A stretch of 38,356 nt of DNA from Bondarzewia mesenterica. Taxonomy: Eukaryota > Basidiomycota > Agaricomycetes > Russulales > Bondarzewiaceae. Shown here in pieces: positions 20,241 to 31,397 of the stretch. Each line of letters opens with the position of its first letter. Positions within the stretch are counted from its first letter, which is position 1. Below the pieces are notes generated by a model, which ran no database searches, was not told the origin of the DNA, and saw only the letters and a list, made by a program, of their open reading frames with translations. The stretch lies in the NCBI GenBank assembly GCA_004802705.1, contig SGPL01000330.1:1-38356 (forward strand). Reading direction: 5' to 3'. The translations under genes and the position numbers were made by a program.

Positions 20241-21135
20241 ACTCAGCTTGACTCTTTCTGAACTTCGACTTAACTAGCCTTCACAATATCTTTGTGTCTC
20301 ACTAGCTCAACTTATAGATATTGNTGCAGTCATCTAACATCCAAGTGCACTTCTATCAAACAACTGCTTAAATTTAACCATAATAGTTACACTCACCTCT
20401 CATGTCGCTAATGTTCACCATTACCTCCACATGAAAACTGCATATTTACTTGATGATTCAATTCTGACATNTACACACTGAGAAAGTAAAGGATCTGCNC
20501 ACATGTTATACATCAAATCAACTGACAATGACTCTATGACTTCCTCACCCCTTAATTCTGTTACCCTCTTCATTATCATTNAAATTGATATGACAAACTT
20601 CTACATGTCACCAGATGGTAATTATTTTAGGTGGACACAAAAGCATCAAGGCTGAAAAGGGGCCATGAGCTAAGTCNGCCNAGAACNCAAACTCACTCAC
20701 AATTAGCAGCGAGCACTTCTAAGGCCAAAATGTAGGTGATGAACTGGAGATTAATTGCTTGTATACTAATATGTAAAATAGGTCATGTTGGTGGTAGTAT
20801 GTTATGGACATGAGGTGGAGGCTGGTGTTGGGATAGCNATGGTAATGGCAATGGCAATGGCTTCAGAGATGGCATTATTTTGTTGTTATATTAGAATTCA
20901 CCTTACTCAAAATGTCAATCATTAAAGCAGTTCAAATTATATCTATTATAAATACAAAAAAGAAAAACAAAACAGTTTACTATGTGTATATAAAAAAAGA
21001 GGCATCAGCTCTGCCTATTGAGCTGATCCTCTGGCATCTGCCCACCNACANCCTCACCCTTAGCCTCACCATTAATGCTGCTGCAGTCTATGTCCTCATC
21101 TGATGACTCTAGCTGCAGCTNGATCTNCCACCNAT
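20241..21135. other. gene-free stretch between YR element and cysteine-cluster gene
   Basis: No coding signal on either strand. It should hold the 5' leader of the YR element. A short AATGGC-type repeat lies at 20839-20862. No terminal repeat matching the GC-rich tail at 14930-15210 was found. Confidence 0.4.
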
Positions 21136-21389
21136 CCACTTACACTAACTTTTTTTCTGGCCTAATTAGTTNGGGCTNGGGCAGCAGCGATGTGGGCAGT
21201 CTAGTNAGTGCCATTNTTAAGGGCAGTGAGAANAGGGGAGGTTGAGGGAGGGGGCAGGAGAGAGAGGTGGGCCCACCGAGAGCTGATCCATTGCCTTTGC
21301 CAACTTCGTCATCAGTGACTTCAGTGAGTCGGAGTATATGCTGACACTGAAGCTGTCTGCTGTTGCTGGCTAGAGCTGTGATGTGGTCA

Positions 21390-21520
21390 GCACCAATGAA
21401 GAGAGGGAGGAGGGAGGGGGCAAAGGAGGTGGAGAGGTGGTGGATAGAGGGAGGAGGCAGAGGAGGTGGGGAGGGGGGTAGATGAAGGCAGGGAGGAGGG
21501 AGGGAGCAAAGAAGGTGAAA
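21390..21520 (+). repeat. purine-rich, G-run tract within the Pro-rich tail
   Basis: The plus strand is almost pure G/A with many GGG runs (GGGAGGAGGGAGGGGG-like, repeated). It encodes the Pro-rich C-terminus on the minus strand and could form G-quadruplexes or triplex DNA. Confidence 0.5.
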
Positions 21521-23212
21521 AGGAGAGGGGGTCAACATTGGTGGTGTCCACATTGCTACCATTGCTATTGTTGCCACTGTCGATGGATGGGCCTGCTTGC
21601 TCCTATGCTGACTGACCACCCGCCACTACCTTGAGCAGCCTGACATAGTGCATCAAGTCCTCGATGTGCATGCCATGATCTGCCTCCATCATCATCTGCT
21701 GCTATCTCACCTGGTCAACTAACTCTCTCATGAAATCAAACATGCTCTAAAGCTTGTCGATGACCTCTATGGGGTCCACATCAGCGTTGGGTTGTGGGGC
21801 CTTGGTAGGGGTAGTGGGAGCAGCAAGAATGGCAGGGGCAGTGGTGGGGCCTGTGGGGATAGTGGGATTAGTAATAGCAGCAGGAATGGTGGGGGCGACA
21901 AGAATGGCGAGGGCAGGAAGAACGGTAAGGGTGGCAGGAATGGCAGGCATAGTAGGGACAGTAGGGGCAGAGGGGACAGTGGGGATAGATACATCAGAGG
22001 TGGCTGAATTCACCTCTATCCTATCATCCCTCAGTGACCTTGTTGCTGACTAATCTAGCTGAGTGAATCCCCAGGTGGAGATCATGACCTCCACTGCTCA
22101 AATCTATTAGAATCATGAATAAAACAAATAAGAATTAAGTAACTCACCCTTCATCGACTTTGCCAACCTCCGCAATGGTGGCGATGCTCCTGTCTTCGAC
22201 CTCTTTTTATATATGGGATGCCCATGCCACTCACAGATAACTACCTTGTGTATCACCAGTGTGGTCAATGGTGCAGTCAGTAGTGCAGTAACCTTTACAG
22301 CCTGCACACTTCATCGGTGAGAGCAGCTCAGTCCAGCCTTTGGTGATGAGGGGATGGCAGCAGCATCTGTATCGGTGACCAATAATGGGGCAAGATGCCT
22401 TCCCTCCTCCCTTGTCTGCTGCGACTGGGTGACTGACTTTGAACACTTCACCTTGCTTCCATGGCACATCTCATATGCCACGTGCGTAGTGAAGTGGCAC
22501 TTCTACTTCAGCCACGTGCACCTGGCACAGGGGCCCGAGGGGTCAATGACATCCTCATTCTCACCTTGGCGAGCGGGTCTCACCTATTTTGCCTTGCTCA
22601 GTGCCCATCCCTACGGCACATCCTTGGTGATCTCCTATGTTGAGTTAGTGGATGCACGTGGTAATGGGTTAGGCTCACTCACCTTCCTCTTCACCAGAGC
22701 CAACTCATCTTCCTCATCCTCATCTCACTGAGCAGGTCTCATCTGCCTCACTCTGCTTGCTGGTCACCTCAGCACTGATAGTGATTGAATTATCACCTTC
22801 TGCATTCAGTTAGTGTCTGTGCTCGTCCATTACCTTGTCAAACTCACCTTTTTCCTTGGTGGGGCCTCCTTCTCCTCCTTCTTCATTGTCTCCACCATCT
22901 CCAAACTCTTCATCAACCATATCTACCACTGCTTTGTCCCCACCACTGCTGTTGCCACCTCCCCACCTCCAACCACCTTCCTCTTCCCTTTGTCCACCTT
23001 AGCATCCACCACCCATGCCTCAGTCTCTACTGCCATCACCATGCTCTCCTTGCCAGACCCTCCCCCACCCATCTGCCTCACCACTGACTTCTTCACCTCG
23101 ACGATCTCAATAGCAGATGACTGGCTAACTCCTAATGGACTGGTGTCCATCTCTATCTTGGGCAGATCAGTAGTGAGGAGGAGGGGGGACATGGGGATGG
23201 GTGCTGGATGAG

Positions 23213-23262
23213 CTAAAATGTTGTCAGTATATGGTAGATAGAAAATATAATGAATTGTGTAC
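23213..23262 (-). other. 50-nt intron 2 of the cysteine-cluster gene
   Basis: It starts GTACACAATTC and ends CATTTTAG on the minus strand, after the codons for WQAG. An alternative is that it is retained, because the frame stays open through it (YTDNILAHPAP). Confidence 0.5.
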
Positions 23263-23497
23263 CTGCCTGCCACTACAAACCACCCAGCTCTTTTGGTAGC
23301 TCTGGTGTCATCACCTGCCCATCATACTAGTTGCTCCCCAGCACACGTGGATTGTCAGACCAAATTATCTTATAGACAACATCATGCTAGCTATGCAGAG
23401 TGAGCTTGATCTCAGTAGCCATGCTGATGGTGAGGTAGAGGATGTGGATGGAGATGCCTTCAATGGATGCACTCCTCTGATCTTCAATCCCTAATGC

Positions 23498-23549
23498 CTG
23501 TGTTCGAACAGTTAGCGAGTGTAAATGAATGAAAAGAAAGCCAACTTAC
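23498..23549 (-). other. 52-nt intron 1 of the cysteine-cluster gene
   Basis: It starts GTAAGTTGGC and ends GAACACAG on the minus strand. Splicing joins KEV to ALGIEDQ in phase 0. Confidence 0.7.
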
Positions 23550-24116
23550 TACCTCCTTCACAAATACCTTTCTGAAGTTGGCCTTACCAACTGTCGAAGT
23601 CTTGTGAGCAGCAAGAGCCACCGAGATGCAGGCAGTGACATGGTAGACTCTCTCTTAGTGGGACATGAAAGGTAAGTAAAGTGACTGCTGATTTGAGTGG
23701 TAGAGGGATGGAATGGTGATATCAGAAAGACAAAGAGTCAAGTGGCACCATCACTGCCCTTAATACCCAGCCACTGTTGACATGTATTTGCACATTGGCA
23801 TGCCTCAGCATCCACTTACCTCACCAACTCCTTCATATTTCTGCCACCATCAGTGCCGATGGGTATCACCTTTGATTTCTCTTATTTACCTCCTCTTTCT
23901 CTGCTTTCTTTCATCGAGTACCCCATTTCAAAACTGTCTTGTTATTCAAAGTATGTATACTGTTTTTTTGGTTGCGTTCACCTCTTATACTAGCCCTCAG
24001 TACACCTCGATGATCAGGCACTCCAAGAGGCCTTGATGGCTGGCTTCGATTCTGATATGCTCTTTTTAATTTTTTTGTTTTCATTTTAACAATGCCGTGC
24101 ACACCACTCAGTGATC

Positions 24117-24829
24117 ATGACCTTAGATGATAATCACATGAGTGATGATGCCCTCACTGATAGCACACAATCCAATCCCACTCAGGCTCATGCCCCCACC
24201 AGCCATACTGATAGCTATGCATTCAGTGATGATGAGATCTACTCTTTACTCGATGTGTGCACTCTTTGACTCTTGGGATGAATCTATAACTGACTTTGAA
24301 TCTCTTTAGCCAATGAGTTCAGTCAGTACATCTCTGAACTTTCACTATGTGTACTGACAATTTCTACTTAGATTCTGATGATGACTTGTAAATGTCGCCT
24401 ATACCTGAACTCTCGGCAGAGTTAGCATTTAGTGCATCAGCGCCGATTGCTGCTCAATTGGTGGTCGGTCAGTCAGTGGTCAATCAATCAGTTGCTGCTC
24501 AGTCAGCAGTCAGTATGTTGGTAGTCAGTACATCAGTGGTCAGTACGTCAGTGGTCAGTATGTCGGTGGTCAGTATGTCAGTGGTCGATCACTCAGTTAT
24601 CGGTGAGTTTGAGCTATCACAACAGAGAATGGCAGGTGAGTCCACTTATTCATGTTTCTTCCTTGCTCCTCATAGGATGGCAGTTAGACAAGATACATAT
24701 ACAACTATGGGCTCATCGCTGAGCGACCCTCTTTTAGCAGCTCATGATGAGTTGAACGTCCTATGTGAGATTCTGAGCTATCAACAGCAAGTGGTGGACA
24801 GGTTGGAGAGAATGAGAAGGATGTTGTAG
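24117..24829 (+). pseudogene. acidic accessory protein with Ser/Val repeat and helical tail
   Basis: I do not recognise the family. Exon 1 starts at the ATG at 24117 (MTLDDNHMSDDALTDSTQ) and is acidic and Ser/Thr-rich, running to EIYSLLD. A likely intron beginning GTGTGCACTC and ending CTCTTTAG follows. A short exon (ANEFSQYISELS) and another possible small intron precede DSDDDL, a stop (CAA to TAA would explain it), MSPIPELSAELAF. Then an open frame of 145 codons continues to the stop at 24829. It contains an in-frame 15-bp repeat coding S-V-V-S-M-type units (24440-24600) and ends with a helix LNVLCEILSYQQQVVDRLER. It is divergent to the cysteine-cluster gene with about 450 bp between the starts, and it lies 100 bp before a 56-bp array that ends in a family A terminus. 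Confidence 0.45.
24440..24600 (+). repeat. 15-bp minisatellite inside a coding frame
   Basis: Units of the type GTCAGTATGTCGGTG repeat at least five times between about 24506 and 24600, with more diverged GTCAGT units before. The unit length is a multiple of three and keeps the frame open, giving a Ser/Val-rich repeat. Confidence 0.8.
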
Positions 24830-24929
24830 TGTCATAATTGGAAAATTAGATAGTGTTGATACACTGGCTGAGCCATATATACTGATTGAATATCTTATTG
24901 AATTCTAGTAGGCCCACCTATCTCTGATG

Positions 24930-25781
24930 CTTGATGAGTGGCCAAGCAATATATTTTATTATGCTGGGCCCAACTGTCTCAGTCGCTCACTGGCAAGCCA
25001 AGCATTGTATTTTATTGTGCTGGGCCCAACCATCTCAGATGCTCACCAAGGACCCAAGCATTGTCTTCTATTGTGTTGGGCCCACCGATCTCAGATGCTC
25101 ATCAAGCACCCAGGCAATATATTTAGTTTGCTGGGCCCACTGGTCTCAGATGCTTGCCGAGCACCCCAACAATATATTTTATTTAGTGGGCTTAACCGTC
25201 TCAGATGCTCACTGAGGACTTGATCATTATATTTTATTATGCTGGGCCCAACCATCTCAGATGCTCACTGAGGATCTGAGTAATATATTTTATTGTGCTG
25301 GGCCCATCGGTCTCAAATGCTCACCGAGCACTCAGGCAATATATTTGGTTTGCTGGGCCCATCGGTCTCAGATGCTCACTGAGCACCCCAGCAATATATT
25401 TGGTTTGCTGGGCCCAGCCGTCTCAGATGCTCACTGGCAAGCCAAGCATTATATTTTATTATGCTGGGCCAAACCGTCTCAGATGCTCACCAGCAAGCTG
25501 AGCATTATATTTAATTATGCTGGGCCCAACCGTCTCAGATGGTCGCCGAGTACCCAAGCAATATATTTAGTTTGCTGGGCCCAGTCATCTTAAATGGTCA
25601 CTGATAAGCCCTGCATACTGCTGGGCCCAACTGTTCTCATCAGTCACCGACCATCCTCAGCCCACTCATATCAGATAGTGTATCCCTTGCCTTCGGCTGA
25701 GATCTACTCCACCATCTCAGTCACCGAAAATGCATGTTCGGCCATACCATCTTAGACGGTAGTAGGAGACTGAATAGGCTC
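24930..25781. mobile_element. family A right terminus with 56-bp array (about 12 units)
   Basis: TGCTGGGCCCAACCGTCTCA recurs about every 56 bp from about 24950 to 25590, each unit containing AGCAATATATTTTATT and AGATGCTCACCGAGCACC. After the array a unique stretch of about 190 bp ends GACTGAATAGGCTC at 25781. On the minus strand this stretch matches the left end of the complete element at 29184 (blocks GAGCCTATTCAGTC, ATCTAA or TCTAAGATGGT, GAACATGCATTTT). No 160-bp array follows inward. Instead the acidic gene at 24117-24829 lies there, which makes this end a candidate for a gene-carrying relative. Confidence 0.75.
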
Positions 25782-25835
25782 TACAAAATGCTCTTTCGAC
25801 TTAAGAAAAGATTCTTATTGTGTAAAACTCCTTAC

Positions 25836-26039
25836 TGTTGGGAAATATAAATGAAAATAAGGATTGAATTTATTTGAATATAATAGTATTTATTGCATGA
25901 TAAATAATTATCTACACGAAACTACTTAGAGCAAATTTTAAAATTACAATGTATAAAACTCACTAAATTTCAAGCTTTAAATAAGAGTTTTGAACTTATA
26001 TCTTATATGCAGAAAAACCTACAATAAATACAATTTTCA
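25836..26039. mobile_element. candidate solo LTR (204 bp) with 5-bp target duplication
   Basis: It begins TGTTGGGAAATA, the usual start of Copia-type LTRs, and ends CAATTTTCA. It is flanked by CTTAC at 25831-25835 and again at 26040-26044. AT-rich inside, with TATAT and AATAAA strings. The inverted repeat at the ends is only TG..CA, so a chance match cannot be excluded. Confidence 0.35.
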
Positions 26040-26044
26040 CTTAC

Positions 26045-27185
26045 AATAGCCAAGAGGTCAACTTCTTTCAAAATATCTCATTTACAAGCATTTATAGTAT
26101 TATACAGTATATTTACTCTGTTCATTCTCATAACTTGAGATTTTACTTGGCACTTTTAGTGTGAGTAGAACTTTCTTCCAAAAATATATGTAGATACTTT
26201 ATCAAAAACTCAGAGGCCATGCAGTGCCACTTCAAGCACTTTTTAGTATGCTTTTCTCACTACCTCAAAAAGCACGAGATAATTTAATAATATATATTGC
26301 ACATTCACATTCATTCAAGGACTTCTAAGCAAAAAATGCATACATTGAATACTATAATTATTTCTTATAATATTAGTTTTGCTCATTTATAAATAGATCT
26401 TGCAAAACAAAAAAATAAACACCTTTTGTGCTCTATACTGAAAAATTAATCTACATCTATAAGAATTAATTGTGAAGCTCTCTCAATTTAGCAATTTAAT
26501 GCACAATAAATCTTTAAACATCAGTTAAATTTTGAGCTAAGTTAGATATACAAATAATTCAGAAATCAAGATATAATTGTCTTCCTCCCCCTTTTGATTT
26601 AATTTAATTTATTTCTTACTAATTACTACACCTATAGTTCAGGTGCCCCCCCGATAATAAGAGAGGAACCTATGGTGCAGGCTGCTTAGTCACCACCTGC
26701 TTTGTACAATGGCAAAATTGGGGCAATAAATTTATACCTAGGGCAGTCGTGAAAATAATTAATTAATTAATATGTGGAGAGGAAGGAAGAAGAAAAAGAG
26801 AAAGAGCGAGTGAGTGATGAAGTGCCTCTGGTGCTTCATTATGAAATTGAATATCACACTTGTGCATGGTTCAAAGTGATGGACTAACCAGCTAGAAGCA
26901 ATGAGTTCAGTCTCAGTTCAGGGCAGCATATATGCGACCGCGTCATTTCATGTACTACTGCTGTCATATAACCTCATCCTACTGTGATGCTCTCTGAGCT
27001 GACAATGATGCACCCTCAACATCTACATTATTCATGCACTCTATCTCTTACTCTCCACCCAAGATGAATACCATTCATACTCCTTCACGTGCCTCCACTG
27101 TTTAGATTCAAATCCCCTCCTTCTGTGCTTGTTGAAGCCCTCAATGCTAACTAGGTCTGTGCATCTGATCAGATCTCGACAATTT
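26045..27185. other. gene-free AT-rich stretch
   Basis: Nothing recognisable. It includes a run of seven C at about 26647, an AATT tetranucleotide repeat near 26757 and a purine tract GAGGAAGGAAGAAG near 26780. It should contain the 3' flank of the transposase-exonuclease gene. Confidence 0.4.
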
Positions 27186-27189
27186 TGCT

Positions 27190-29175
27190 AGTACTGAATA
27201 TTCAACTCACAGATTGTTTTGCAAGATGGAGGGCAAGTCCCTTGCCATCATGCTGGATACTTATCACTGCTGCATGCCTTACAATGTCGTGTTGCTCACT
27301 TCTTGACAGCATGGCCATCTTGTCCATTGATGTGTCACCTTCTTTTCATATCACTTGCGCTTGCTGATGTAGCCTGCAGTGACACCATGGTCTCATTATA
27401 TAAATGGTCATACAGCAACTGTTGAGTGCTTAGATAGCTCAAAATAGCTGAAGCATATTACAAGAACATATCTGTAGCTTTGGTAGGGTATGAAGGGCAA
27501 ATCTGTGATGCAAGAGGAGCAGGATGGCTTAAGGTTATTAGCAGGATAGCCTTGACTTTATTAGTCAACAAGGTGTGCAATCAGTTGTATGCTTCACATT
27601 TTCTTCAACAGAGTTTTGCTTATTGCAGTTTTCAAACCACAACTTATAATAATTCTTCAAGTGTTTGGGAAACTATCGAAAGGTACATTAGTGATATTAA
27701 ATACCAACATTATAGATGCTACTGACCTTGAAGAATATAGTCAAGCCATCGCAGCACCCAGACCATTCAGCCACCAGCACTTCTTAATTTGATGCACATT
27801 TGCTACAGAAATGACCATTTGGTGAGTTTGTGAACAGCCTGAATAGTGTTCACTTATTGGGTGTATGCATAGAGAGAACAGCATAGCATGTTTGCTATAC
27901 ACTTGCTAGCCATTGATGCTGACGTTTCTGGTCATGAGCGAGCTATAAGTAATACTCTAGCATTCTGAGCTCAGTGCACATTGTAGCAGAGAAAGGTAAG
28001 ATGCTGAAGGTCTCCTCAGAGTCCTGATAATTCCAGGTGTTTACCCAAAGAGCATTGAGATGGGGCATCATTCTGATAATATCTTTGGTGGGCTATTCTA
28101 GGCATGCAATTTAATTTCACATCTATATGTCATATAATCCTTGATAAACAGAGCCTGTGTAGTTCAATATTCCCACCTATGGAAGTTCAGCTTGTACATT
28201 TTAAAGGCTAAGTACAAGAACTTACTTTGAGGTTGTGATGAAGAGAATAGTCATGCAGCAGGTTGACTGTGAACTATAGTGAGGCATTATATGCACTGAA
28301 TCACTAAATGATATTTTGATGCACACTGTCCTCAATATAATTGATATCACGAAGGCTGCAGTATAGCGATAGCCCATAATGACCCTTGTACACTTCATGA
28401 TAAAGCACAATGCTTGGGGATCTGAATAGTAACCCCTGCAGATATTCTCCAGCACATTTCATACAACATCCCAAGCAGCTTCATTAAACAGAGGCTGGCT
28501 CATCTTTGCATCTTTTAATGGCCCATAAGTGCAGAGAACATCTGAAATGCATAGAATCAATATATCGGGGGCAAGAACGTGCCTCTTTATCTAGCTTAAG
28601 ACCTACTTTGGATGCGAGAGTAGCATGCCATTGAATGACATACCATGCTTCTTGAGAACCTCTTTAACTGCAGCCTTATCTTCAACATCAAGAATAAAGA
28701 GAGCATCATAAAGTGCATGAGCAAATGGTCGTCAGAGTTTATGCTGAACTAAGATTTTGAATTGGTCTATGAGATGCCAGATGTCATCTAGAATATGAGA
28801 TCTGATAGCATGTAGATCACTATTAGGATTGGCAAGCAGCCTTTCAACAACCTGCTTGAGTTCTGTAGCATGGTGGTATAATGACTCATCATGTTCAGTA
28901 GATGTAATGTTCTGCTCAATGGATGAGTTATGTTCAGCATCATCATACTAATGTGCGCTCATGCTATTATCAATTGATGTGTCTGACTCTGAGTTATCCA
29001 GCTCAATATAGGGTGACAATACATTATCAGGCACAGTGGCCATCTGCATGGTAATTAGAGGTAGAGTGATATATGTGCCAGCACTGAATGATGAATCTTG
29101 TTCAGTAGCATCAAATATTGAGGTGCGAAGAAGCTAAAATTTATACAAGAGGGTAAAAGGAAGAGGATGGTCATG
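27190..29175 (-). pseudogene. transposase-exonuclease gene, C-terminal half
   Basis: Downstream of the inserted element, the minus strand reads SHILDDIWHLIDQFKILVQH and RPFAHALYDALFILDVEDK, then VKEVLKKHGMSFNGMLL (28640-28820). Next is YGPLKDAKMSQPLFNEAAW followed by NVLENICRGYYSDPQ (28430-28530), then YIEDSVHQNII (28280-28350, the family's RGTNS.EGG.HQ block), FSAYNAS, and WVNTWNYQDSEETFSILPFS, then CYAVLSMHT (27880-28060). A Cys-rich CKACSSDKYPA and TCPPSC lies at 27209-27285, like the terminal cysteine motif of this family. These blocks, in this order, belong to a large basidiomycete-expanded protein that couples a transposase-like core to an exonuclease. I recall a DUF6729 association but cannot verify it. 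Stops and frameshifts are many. The other half is at 33042-34580. Confidence 0.75.
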
Positions 29176-29183
29176 AAGTAGTG
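29176..29183. repeat. left 8-bp target-site duplication of the foldback element
   Basis: AAGTAGTG directly precedes the element end GAGCCTATTCAG. The right flank has GAATAGTG at 33034-33041, six of eight identical with two A/G differences. Confidence 0.45.
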
Positions 29184-29254
29184 GAGCCTATTCAGTCACT
29201 TACTATCATCTAAAACAGTTTCACTGAACTTGCATTTTCAGCGACTAAGATGGT

Positions 29255-30045
29255 GTAGCAGACTTGGGCCCAACCAGCATTTTGCTGAGGTTTTATACAA
29301 TTGAGCCCAGCATTTTAGCCAAGATAGTCTAAGATAGTTGGGCCCAGTAGAATAAAAAAAGTTTGTAAGGGTCATTGGCATAATATGAGTGGGTTAAGCA
29401 ATATAAAAACTAATGTATGAGTTGTCGGCGAGCATCTTAAATAATTAGGCTGAGCTAAGTAAAAAATAGTGTGAGGGCCATCAGCGAGTATTTTAGATAG
29501 TTGGGCCGAGTAAAATAGAAAATTATGTAGAGGTTATTGGTGAGTGTTTTAGACAGTTGGGCCAAGCAAAATGAAAAATAGTGTAGGGGTTATCAGTGAG
29601 TATTACTGACAGTTGGGTCAAGCAAAATGAAAAATAGTTTAGGGGTCATCGGTGATGGTGTCTGACAATTGGGCCAAGCAAAATGAAAAATAATATAGGG
29701 GTCATCAGTGATAGTGTCTAACAGTTGAGCTGAGCAAAATAAAAAACAATATACATCAGTGAGTGTCTTAGGCAGTTGGGCTGAGCAAAATGAAAAACAA
29801 TGTATGTTAGCGAGTGTCTCAGACAATTAAGCTAAGCAAAATAAAAAAATAGTATAGGGGTCATCAGTGAGTGTCTCAGACAGTTGGGCTGAGCAAAATA
29901 AAAAATAGCATGGGGATCATCAGCGAGTGTCTCAGATGGTTGGGCTGAGCAAAATAAAAAATAGTATAAAGGTCATCAGTGAGTATCTCAGATGGTTGGG
30001 CCGAGCAAAATAAAAATAGTATAGGGGTCATCAGTGAGCATCTGA
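29255..30045. repeat. 56-bp array, left arm of the foldback element
   Basis: GTTGGGCTGAGCAAAATAAA recurs every 56 bp, for example at 29883, 29939 and 29995, for about 12 units containing GGGGTCATCAGTGAGTGTCT. The first two or three units are more diverged. Confidence 0.9.
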
Positions 30046-30077
30046 AATAGATGTGTAACTATCTTAAATGTTTATTG

Positions 30078-30853
30078 ATCAGTAAGAGTGACTGCCTTGC
30101 TGGCTGACCTCAACAATGAAACAAATGACTGGGCTTCTAATTATCTTTCTTGTGACATATAGCACTTAAAAATCCACAACACACAGCCCATTCTTTAAGT
30201 TATTTATGATATCTGTTGGTGAGGTTCTTTTTCTAATTGGTGAGAGAGATTGCTTTGCTGGCTGACCTCGGTGACAGGACCACATGATTTGGCTTCCACT
30301 TACCTTTCTGGTGACATATGACACTTGAAAATCCACAACCCACAGCCCATTCTCTAAGTTGTTTATGGTACCTATCAATAAGGTTGCTTTTTCTAGTCAA
30401 TGAGAGAGATTGCTTTGCCAGCTGACCTCAGCAATAGGACAGCATGATTTAGCTTCCACTTACCTTTCTGGTGACATATGGCACTTAAAAATCCACAACC
30501 CGCAGCCCATTCTTTAAGTTGTTTATGGTACCTATTGGCAAGGTTGCTTTTTCTAGTCAGTGAGAGAGATTGCTTTGCCAGTGTATGAGATTATATTGCT
30601 GGATGATCTCGGCGACAAGACCACATGGTTTGGCTTTCAATTATCTTTCTAGTAACATATAACAATCAACAACCCACAACCCATTCTCCAAGTTGTTTAT
30701 AGTATCCATCAGTGACATTACTTTTTTTTAGTTGGTGAGAGAGATTGTTTTGTCAGTGCTTGAGATTGCCTTACCAGCTAATCTCAGTGACAGAATAACA
30801 TGATTTAGCTGTCAATTACCCTTCTGATGACTTACAGCACTTGATAATTCATA
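30078..30853. repeat. 160-bp array, left arm of the foldback element
   Basis: TGAGAGAGATTGCTTTGC recurs at 30241, 30401, 30561 and about 30735, giving about five units. The last interval is longer by a 14-bp internal duplication around TGAGATT. Each unit has CTTACCTTTCTGGTGACATA and CACAACCCACAGCCCATTCT. Confidence 0.9.
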
Positions 30854-31397
30854 TTATATAGCCCATTCCTCAAGTTTCTTAGAATTTTTATCAATGAGGT
30901 TGCTTTCGTTAGTCTATCACAGAGTTTGCTTTACCTATTCTTAAAATAACTTTAGTAGCCAGCAGGCTTGATTCTACAAATAGATTATCTTTTAGCAGTT
31001 TAAGATTCTTGTACATATTCAAACTATAGCTTACAGCTATACATGTTTATTATCAGCATTAAGTTTGCACTCTTTACAGTCCATGAAGAATATTTTGCTA
31101 ATGAGTTGTTGCAATCAATTTGTTTTACTATGGTTAATAATTTGCTTTTGGTTACATACAATGCTTCTACCTTTGTTAAGAGTGGTACTTTATTATAATA
31201 GTGCATCATTTTTTGCTAGTGACCTTTAGTAAATAGTAGACAGTACTGCATATCTTTCACCCTTATTGAGAGTTTGTATACTTTAACTCATTTGCAGTTA
31301 CATTGAGCTATTTGTTTATATCTCTCCTTATAGCTACTATATAGTAATGTATATTATTGATCTATTTATAAATAATAGCATGTATGAAGACTAATTA
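30854..31397. other. unique centre of the foldback element
   Basis: AT-rich, 544 bp, no coding frame of note. It may be the remains of an internal region or simply the loop. Confidence 0.6.

Larger units (their letters stand above)
21140..23666 (-). pseudogene. accessory gene with cysteine cluster and proline-rich tail, at least two introns
   Basis: I do not know its function. The start chosen is the ATG at 23666 (MSH, then a stop, then ERVYHVTACISVALAAHK). Exon 1 ends FRKVFVKEV. Exon 2 reads ALGIEDQRSASIEG, then IWSDNPRVLGSN and YDGQVMTPELPKELGGL. Exon 3 opens APIPMSPLLLTTDLPKI and carries acidic and Lys/Arg stretches (KGKRKVV, DEDEEDELALVKRK) and then a cysteine cluster CARC, KCHF, MCHGSKVKCSK (22440-22540). 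A second group, CAGCKGYCTTDC, lies at 22255-22305. After a Pro/Ala/Thr-rich run (21780-22010) comes a helix FMRELVDQVR..QQMMMEAD and a Pro-rich tail. The Cys pattern resembles fungal zinc-cluster DNA-binding domains. In-frame stops make this copy inactive. It is divergent to the gene at 24117. Confidence 0.55.

Noticed and set aside
14930..21100. Split direct repeats or inverted repeats bounding the YR retrotransposon
   Set aside because: The GC-rich tail sequence was not found near the gag end, so terminal repeats could not be shown.
21390..21520. Regulatory G-quadruplex
   Set aside because: G-runs exist, but the tract is explained by the Pro-rich coding region on the other strand. It is listed only as a repeat.
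22354..22731. 125-codon plus-strand ORF
   Set aside because: It lies opposite the cysteine-cluster exon; low complexity and no motif of its own.
24930..25590. CRISPR-like direct repeats with spacers
   Set aside because: The units are contiguous and homologous along their whole length with no unique spacers, and the genome is eukaryotic.
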